Part shown: positions 59,833 to 64,000 of the stretch, piece after piece
Numbering within the stretch: position 1 is the first letter of the stretch
Layout: each line of letters starts with the position of its first letter
Source of the DNA: Marinobacter pelagius
Lineage (GTDB): Bacteria > Pseudomonadota > Gammaproteobacteria > Pseudomonadales > Oleiphilaceae
Assembly (NCBI RefSeq): GCF_003315345.1
Contig: NZ_QNRO01000005.1
Coordinates: forward strand, 62,001-126,000
DNA length: 64,000 nt
Direction: 5' to 3'
Notes under the pieces: model-generated
Database searches by the model: none
Told to the model about the DNA's origin: nothing
Seen by the model: the letters and a program-made list of their open reading frames with translations, nothing else
Translations under genes and position numbers: made by a program

Positions 59833-59862
59833 GGGGTCAGAAGAAAGCCTTCTTCTGACCCC
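59833..59862. repeat. 13-bp perfect hairpin, REP/MITE-like
   Basis: GGGGTCAGAAGAA (59833-59845), loop AGCC, TTCTTCTGACCCC (59850-59862). The TCTGACCCC end resembles repeat sequences associated with REP-type transposases in gammaproteobacteria (from memory). Lies in the 98-base gap between the regulator and the MOT1-type transporter; may also end transcription of the regulator. Confidence 0.6.
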
Positions 59863-59898
59863 TGGGACAATAACCAGACAGGCGAACCGGGAGCCTGC

Positions 59899-61029
59899 AT
59901 GCCTTCAACCCGAAAAGATCTGGTCAACGAGCTCAGCGGGGCTTTGGGTGATATCGGTACCCTGCTGCCATTGAGTCTGGGGGCTATTGCGGTCGCAGGG
60001 CTGGCACCGGTACCCGTGCTGTTGGGCTTCGCCGCATTCTATATTGCAACGGGACTGTATTATCGTCTGCCGATACCGGTGCAGCCCATGAAAGCGGTTG
60101 CAGCGTTGTTGCTGACGACCCAGGTGAGTTCCGGGAGCCTGATCGCCAGTGGCCTGTTGATCGGGGCCATACTATTGCTGCTGGGTACAACCGGATGGAT
60201 CAACCGGGTGGCCCGTCTGGTACCGGGATCGGTATTGAGCGGCCTTCAGTTGGGACTGGGATTGTTGCTGGCCTACATGAGTCTGGGCCTGATGGCCACG
60301 TCTTTGGCGCTGGGCGTGATAACTCTGTTGCTCTTGGTCATTACCCTGAAAATGTTTCCAAACTGGCCGGCGGCGCTGATAGGGCTGGGTGTATCCGTAG
60401 CAATCGGGGTAGTGCTGGGGGCGCCGGGGCTCTCGCTTCCTGTGGCGGATTCCGTGGCATTCACCATGCCCCGGTTACCGGGCATCGACGAATGGCAACA
60501 GGGCTTTTCAACGTTGGTGTTACCCCAGCTGGCCCTTACGATCACCAATGCCATCGTATTGACGGCTCTGGTGGCGGGGGATTATTTCGGCGAGCAATCG
60601 AATCGCGTGTCGCCTGCCCGGCTGTCCGTGAGCACCGGCCTGGCCAACCTCTTTCTGGTTCCGTTTGGTGCGTTGCCCATGTGTCACGGGGCGGGTGGCG
60701 TGGCCGCGCATTATCGCTTCGGCGCGCGGACCGGAATGGCTCCCGTTCTTCTGGGAACGGGCTTGCTCCTGGTCGCTTTTATACCGGGCGGCCTCTCGGT
60801 CATTGCCGCGATTCCAACGGCCGGCCTTGGCGCCCTGTTGTTGGTGGCCGCCGTCGAACTGGCTGCGTCGAAGCGCCTCTGGACAGCCAAGCCGTCCTGC
60901 TGGCCGGTCATCGCCATAACCGCACTGGTGACTGTCTGGGCCGACCCGTTTTTCGGGCTTCTGGCCGGGGTAGCATCGGAAACGGTTCGGGCGGCCCTGG
61001 TGCGTAGGCAAAAGCCTGGAGTGGTTTGA
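59899..61029 (+). CDS. MOT1-type molybdate/sulfate transporter
   Basis: 376 residues from ATG 59899 (GGGAG upstream; the open frame upstream runs through the hairpin and is discarded). About ten transmembrane helices. MOT1 signatures: NELSGALGDIGTLLPLSLGAIAVAGL, YRLPIPVQPMKAVAA and PFGALPMCHGAGGVAAHYRFGARTG. The family includes high-affinity molybdate carriers in plants and algae and putative bacterial molybdate or sulfate carriers. With tupBCA alongside, the cell would have two routes for Mo/W oxyanions for its FDH. Confidence 0.88.
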   Translation: MPSTRKDLVNELSGALGDIGTLLPLSLGAIAVAGLAPVPVLLGFAAFYIATGLYYRLPIPVQPMKAVAALLLTTQVSSGSLIASGLLIGAILLLLGTTGWINRVARLVPGSVLSGLQLGLGLLLAYMSLGLMATSLALGVITLLLLVITLKMFPNWPAALIGLGVSVAIGVVLGAPGLSLPVADSVAFTMPRLPGIDEWQQGFSTLVLPQLALTITNAIVLTALVAGDYFGEQSNRVSPARLSVSTGLANLFLVPFGALPMCHGAGGVAAHYRFGARTGMAPVLLGTGLLLVAFIPGGLSVIAAIPTAGLGALLLVAAVELAASKRLWTAKPSCWPVIAITALVTVWADPFFGLLAGVASETVRAALVRRQKPGVV

Positions 61030-61090
61030 GCCCATCGTCGAGAAACGCCATCTACCGCCGAGTGAAGATCCACGGAAAGCTTGGGTTTCA

Positions 61091-62047
61091 TTACTGAGGA
61101 GTATCGTTTCCGGCGGCCCTGTATCCAGTGCTTACATTGCGGTTGGCGGACTGAACCGGCTGGTCGGAATTGTTTCGGGACATTTCCCGTGTCAGCCAGG
61201 CACCGGCGCCGAGCAGGAGTATCCCCCCGTAAAGCATGCTGGGCGCAGGAACTTCGTTGAATATGAGGAAACCCAGCAACGTCGCGACCGCAGGCGAGAC
61301 GATGATATCAATCAGCGAATACAGGTTCGCGTTAATGGACTTCAGTACGATCGAGATGCCGAAATAGGCGAACCCCATGGATATCAGTCCCAGCCCTGCT
61401 GCCCAGAGCATCACTGGTAGAGACAGGTTGAGGCTGTCATAGCGGATAAAGCCGGTTACATCGCCCGGGCCAATAACCAGTACCGACGGAGACATGATCA
61501 GCGCCGCGAACAGCAGAGACCACGCGATATCATTGCCGGTTTCGGTTTTGCCTTCATGGCGCATATACGTGACCATGGCCGCGTAGATCGCACCCACGCC
61601 AAGCGCCACCATGTTACCAAGCAGGTAACCCTCCTGAAGCGGCTTGGCAATGACGATCCCGGCGAGGGCAATAATAAAAATGAGGATATAGCTCTTTTTC
61701 GCCTTTTCACCCAGAAAGAGCCACGAAAGAATAAAAGTGAAGAAGGGTGCGACACTCCAGAAAATTACCGCATTGGCAATGGGTACCAGGGTCATGGCGT
61801 AGTTGAAAAAGCCGCTCTGTCCCGCAATCAGTGCGCCTATCAGAAACGTATCCTTCCAGTTGCCATGGGGCAGCTCAAGAGGCTGTCTGTTCGCCCTTGG
61901 CATGGCCAGCATCAGAAATGCCGTTGCAAAAACAAAGGCATAAAAAGTCAGCGTCTGGACCGGAATCCGGCCATCCGTGAGCTTGACGAAAACACCGATG
62001 GTTGCTTCCGACAGGGTTATCAGAGCCAGCAATAGCCAGACTTTCAT
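61091..62047 (-). CDS. EamA/DMT-family transporter
   Basis: 318 residues with ten predicted helices and two EamA repeats (start KVWLLLALITLSEATIGVFVKLTDG; second repeat from about residue 150), plus a polar C-terminal tail of 35 residues. RBS AAAGGGGG. Seventy-five bases downstream of the TPP-controlled symporter on the same strand, so it may be in the TPP regulon and export or import a thiamine-related or other metabolite; substrate unknown. Confidence 0.85.
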   Translation of the reverse strand: MKVWLLLALITLSEATIGVFVKLTDGRIPVQTLTFYAFVFATAFLMLAMPRANRQPLELPHGNWKDTFLIGALIAGQSGFFNYAMTLVPIANAVIFWSVAPFFTFILSWLFLGEKAKKSYILIFIIALAGIVIAKPLQEGYLLGNMVALGVGAIYAAMVTYMRHEGKTETGNDIAWSLLFAALIMSPSVLVIGPGDVTGFIRYDSLNLSLPVMLWAAGLGLISMGFAYFGISIVLKSINANLYSLIDIIVSPAVATLLGFLIFNEVPAPSMLYGGILLLGAGAWLTREMSRNNSDQPVQSANRNVSTGYRAAGNDTPQ

Positions 62048-62058
62048 CGACGCCCCCT

Positions 62059-62085
62059 TTATCTACCCGGTTGAACGGGTTTCAT
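62059..62085 (-). CDS. Possible 8-residue leader peptide before the EamA gene
   Basis: ATG 62085 with GGAGG 10 bases upstream starts MKPVQPGR and stops at TAA 62059, 11 bases before the EamA start. The good ribosome site suggests real initiation; it may couple translation to the EamA gene. Too short to judge otherwise. Confidence 0.35.
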   Translation of the reverse strand: MKPVQPGR

Positions 62086-62122
62086 GTCAGATGATCCTCC
62101 GGGGTATTTCAAGACACCCATT

Positions 62123-63502
62123 TCATCCTGATGACGCCCGGGCAGATCGCACCAGGGGTAGTAGCAACGTAACTCCGCCCGAAGCCAGGATTGCTCCGGC
62201 AAACGGCGCCAGTGTCGGCACCCCACCGGGGAAACTGGCGATCTGGAGCGCTTCGTTGAAACTTCCGCTCATGATCCAGCCCGGCAGAATCGCGCCGATC
62301 ACCCCAGCCACCACCCCACTCAAGGCAGCAACTGGTGTCACCCGGGCCCAGAGCCCCATCAGGATGGGAATGATGGCCGTTGCGCACAGCAGATCGGCGA
62401 TCAGGAATAGCCGCAGAACCGACGCACCCTGCAAGGCTATCACCACAACCGGCACCATCAGTGCGACCGTTACCCAGCGCGCGCCGGAGAGTGTCAGGCC
62501 CGCTTTTTCGGCGACCGCGAGGGAGGCGATGCCGTTCTGTAGGGTATCCACGGACGATGCTACCAATGTGACGGCCAATACCAGCGCGACCGCGCCCAAC
62601 CATTGTGGTGCTTCATTGATCAGGGCAAAAAACGGAATGGGCGGCTGCCCCAGTTCAAGCCCGGCCATAGCCGCGCTGATTCCGAGGCCACCCACAACGG
62701 CAACCACAATGATGGTAGTGCCACCGCCGAGGAGGGCGCCTTTCCACAGTGAGGCGCTGTCCCGTGCGGCCCAGACACGTTGCCAGTAGCCCTGATGAAA
62801 GAGATTGGCCGCGGTTACCGCCAGCACCAGGGTAAGCGCGACACTGACCGCGCTCCAGAAGGGAATGCCTGGCATTTCGGCCGATTCCGCCACCGAAGGC
62901 AGGTGTTTCCAGTCCACAAATAGCACAGTCGCCAGCAGCGCCATCAACAGCAACGCCTGCCAGCGATCGGTGGCCAGGCTGGCGCGTAATCCACCCCAGG
63001 TGGTGTAGACCAGCGTTGTGACTGCAACGCCAATAATGACGATCTGACCGTTCAGATCCGACAGCAGCCCGGTAATCGCGCCGATGGCGGTAAGCTCTGC
63101 GGCCAGAAAGCAGGACATGTACAACACCGAGATCAACGAGACCCAGCGGCGCATGCCTTTGCCAAAGCGCTTTTCGGCGAACTCGCTGATGCTGCGCCCC
63201 TCGGGCATCTGCCGGCGAATGACGGGGCCGAGCATGGCGAATACGATAAAGGGCAATGCCGCCCCCAGGGCGTAGCCGGCGAGTGCCACCGGCCCGACAA
63301 ACGCGCCCACTTCCGGTGGCGCAAAGAGTATCCAGGCGCCCATGCCCGAAGCAAGAAAGGAAAGACCAATGGTGGTGGCGCCCTGACTGTTGCGGGCGGT
63401 CATGTAGTCGTCAATGCCGTTGGCTGTTTGACGGGCACGCAAGCCCAGCCAACCGAACAGGCACAATGCCGCGACAATGGCGGCCATCTGGGTAATCATC
63501 AT
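62123..63502 (-). CDS. Sodium:solute symporter, probably thiamine-related
   Basis: 459-residue SSS-family symporter with about 12-13 helices (QTANGIDDYMTARNSQGATTIGLSFLASGMGAWILFAPPEVGA; RSISEFAEKRFG; TTWGGLRASLATDRWQ). Two ATG codons (63502 and 63499) start it; GGAGGA at 63511-63516 lies inside the TPP riboswitch. Riboswitch control points to uptake of thiamine or a precursor, like the ThiV-type SSS transporters proposed from comparative genomics. The substrate is inferred only from regulation. Confidence 0.87.
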   Translation of the reverse strand: MMITQMAAIVAALCLFGWLGLRARQTANGIDDYMTARNSQGATTIGLSFLASGMGAWILFAPPEVGAFVGPVALAGYALGAALPFIVFAMLGPVIRRQMPEGRSISEFAEKRFGKGMRRWVSLISVLYMSCFLAAELTAIGAITGLLSDLNGQIVIIGVAVTTLVYTTWGGLRASLATDRWQALLLMALLATVLFVDWKHLPSVAESAEMPGIPFWSAVSVALTLVLAVTAANLFHQGYWQRVWAARDSASLWKGALLGGGTTIIVVAVVGGLGISAAMAGLELGQPPIPFFALINEAPQWLGAVALVLAVTLVASSVDTLQNGIASLAVAEKAGLTLSGARWVTVALMVPVVVIALQGASVLRLFLIADLLCATAIIPILMGLWARVTPVAALSGVVAGVIGAILPGWIMSGSFNEALQIASFPGGVPTLAPFAGAILASGGVTLLLPLVRSARASSG

Positions 63503-63504
63503 GT

Positions 63505-63598
63505 CGCGCTTCCTCCGCCGGAATGATCCGGATCAGGTTCCAGGGTCTGCCGAAGGCACTCTCAGCCCCGGCTGTGTTGCCGGAACTCCCCTGTCGAC
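63505..63598 (-). ncRNA. TPP riboswitch (THI element)
   Basis: Read on the minus strand: GGGGAG near the 5' end, the invariant CTGAGA (63565-63560), then GACCCTGGAACCTGATCC and GGATCATTCCGGCG, and finally the GGAGGA ribosome site of the symporter gene 8 bases from its ATG. TPP binding should hide that site and lower translation. A possible promoter upstream is TTGCCC-N17-TACCAT around 63700-63672. Confidence 0.92.
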
Positions 63599-63710
63599 TG
63601 GAATTGTCTGTGTGTGGTGTTGAATGCGTAGCCGGTGGGTAAGGGCATCAGGCATTCATTTGATCGCCAACGGCATGGTAAAGACATGTCAGTTGGTGGG
63701 CAACTCTACC

Positions 63711-63739
63711 TCGACGCCTGCCCTGCGCCGCTTTATAAT
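63711..63739 (+). promoter_or_regulatory. Promoter of the glycine riboswitch transcript
   Basis: Perfect -10 TATAAT (63734-63739) and -35 TCGACG (63711-63716, 4 of 6) with a 17-base spacer. Transcription would begin near 63746, directly before the riboswitch. Confidence 0.7.
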
Positions 63740-63745
63740 GCGCGC

Positions 63746-63925
63746 CTCCGCAGGAGAGTGGGCATCTTGCCCCGCCGAAGGCGCAACCTCCCATAAACGC
63801 TCAGGCACATGTACTGCGGACATCATTCATAGCCGTCTGGAGAGAGGCTGCCAAAGCAGTCCACCGAAGGGGCAAGCAGAGCCGGGCTCTGTAAACTCTC
63901 AGGTATCAGGGACAGGGGGAGAGGC
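63746..63925 (+). ncRNA. Tandem glycine riboswitch
   Basis: Two aptamers in series. Aptamer 1: GGAGAGTGGGC (63752-63762), GCCGAAGGCGCAA, AAACGCTCAGGC. Aptamer 2: CTGGAGAGAGGC (63837-63848), CACCGAAGGGGCAAGC, AAACTCTCAGGTATCAGGG, GACAGGGGGAGAGG. These are the conserved GCVT/glycine blocks. Glycine binding usually turns on the downstream gene, here the UPF0126 protein. Confidence 0.95.
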
Positions 63926-63947
63926 CACAGAAACTCAGGAGTCCTGT

Positions 63948-64000
63948 GTGCTGATCTCCATCTATATGATTGCCATTACTGCCGAAGCCATGTCCGGAGC
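63948..64000 (+). CDS. UPF0126/TRIC-family membrane protein (start only)
   Basis: GTG 63948 with AGGAG 6 bases before begins LISIYMIAITAEAMSG and runs off the window. The ITAEAMSG segment is characteristic of the first helix of UPF0126 (YadS/YicG, trimeric intracellular cation channel family) proteins. Location behind a glycine riboswitch suggests glycine transport or export. Confidence 0.72.
   Translation, partial: MLISIYMIAITAEAMSG

Noticed and set aside
1-64000. CRISPR arrays, tRNA or rRNA genes, prophage or intact IS elements
   Set aside because: No regularly spaced repeats, tRNA-like folds, rRNA segments, integrases or transposases were seen.

Overview
The window looks like chromosomal DNA from a GC-rich, marine-type gammaproteobacterium. 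Marinobacter or a close relative is my best guess from gene content and protein style; this is inference, with no marker gene to prove it. Coding density is high. I see no rRNA, tRNA, CRISPR, prophage or intact insertion sequence.

Region 1 (1-14364, all minus strand) is a nearly complete alginate biosynthesis operon in transcription order algD-alg8-alg44-algK-algE-algG-algI-algJ-algF-algX-algL, with algL cut by the window edge. Key catalytic residues are intact (AlgD Cys268, AlgI His322, AlgG DPHD, AlgL NNHDYW, the Alg44 PilZ c-di-GMP motif). The order differs from the classic Pseudomonas operon: algX-algL lie after algIJF, and algA is not in the window. A 665-base AT-rich gap lies upstream of algD.

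Region 2 (14981-35896, mostly plus strand) is catabolic. SDR, acyl-CoA dehydrogenase, APH-type kinase, a small DUF6285 protein and an acyl-CoA ligase form a set equivalent to LvaD-C-A-B-E, the Pseudomonas putida pathway that activates, phosphorylates and isomerises 4-hydroxyacyl-CoA. A full branched-chain-type ABC importer (livKHMGF), a TetR regulator, a succinate-semialdehyde-type dehydrogenase and a class III CoA transferase follow. After a convergent crotonase comes a second full importer (livGHMKF) with its own CoA ligase. Together they suggest import and CoA-dependent breakdown of 4-oxo/4-hydroxy acids or related carboxylates.

Region 3 (35905-41937) holds a metalloprotease-like lipoprotein, a large mechanosensitive channel, a yebG-like SOS gene with a clear LexA box, a solitary LivK-type binding protein and a TusA-like protein.

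Region 4 (41683-61029) is a formate dehydrogenase system: a cysteine-type, Tat-exported FdhABC with its small Tat protein, TorD-type chaperone, DUF3305/DUF3306 proteins and an unannotated 41-residue membrane peptide. A divergent operon encodes a four-cluster ferredoxin, an Mrp ATPase, a degenerate biotin-ligase-like protein and DUF6505. Cofactor genes (fdhD, mobA, mobB, moeA), a tungstate-type ABC importer (tupBCA), a divergent HTH-PBP regulator and a MOT1-type transporter complete the set.

Region 5 (61091-64000) has an EamA exporter and a sodium:solute symporter behind a TPP riboswitch. Divergently, a good promoter and tandem glycine riboswitch precede the start of a UPF0126/TRIC-type membrane protein that runs off the window.
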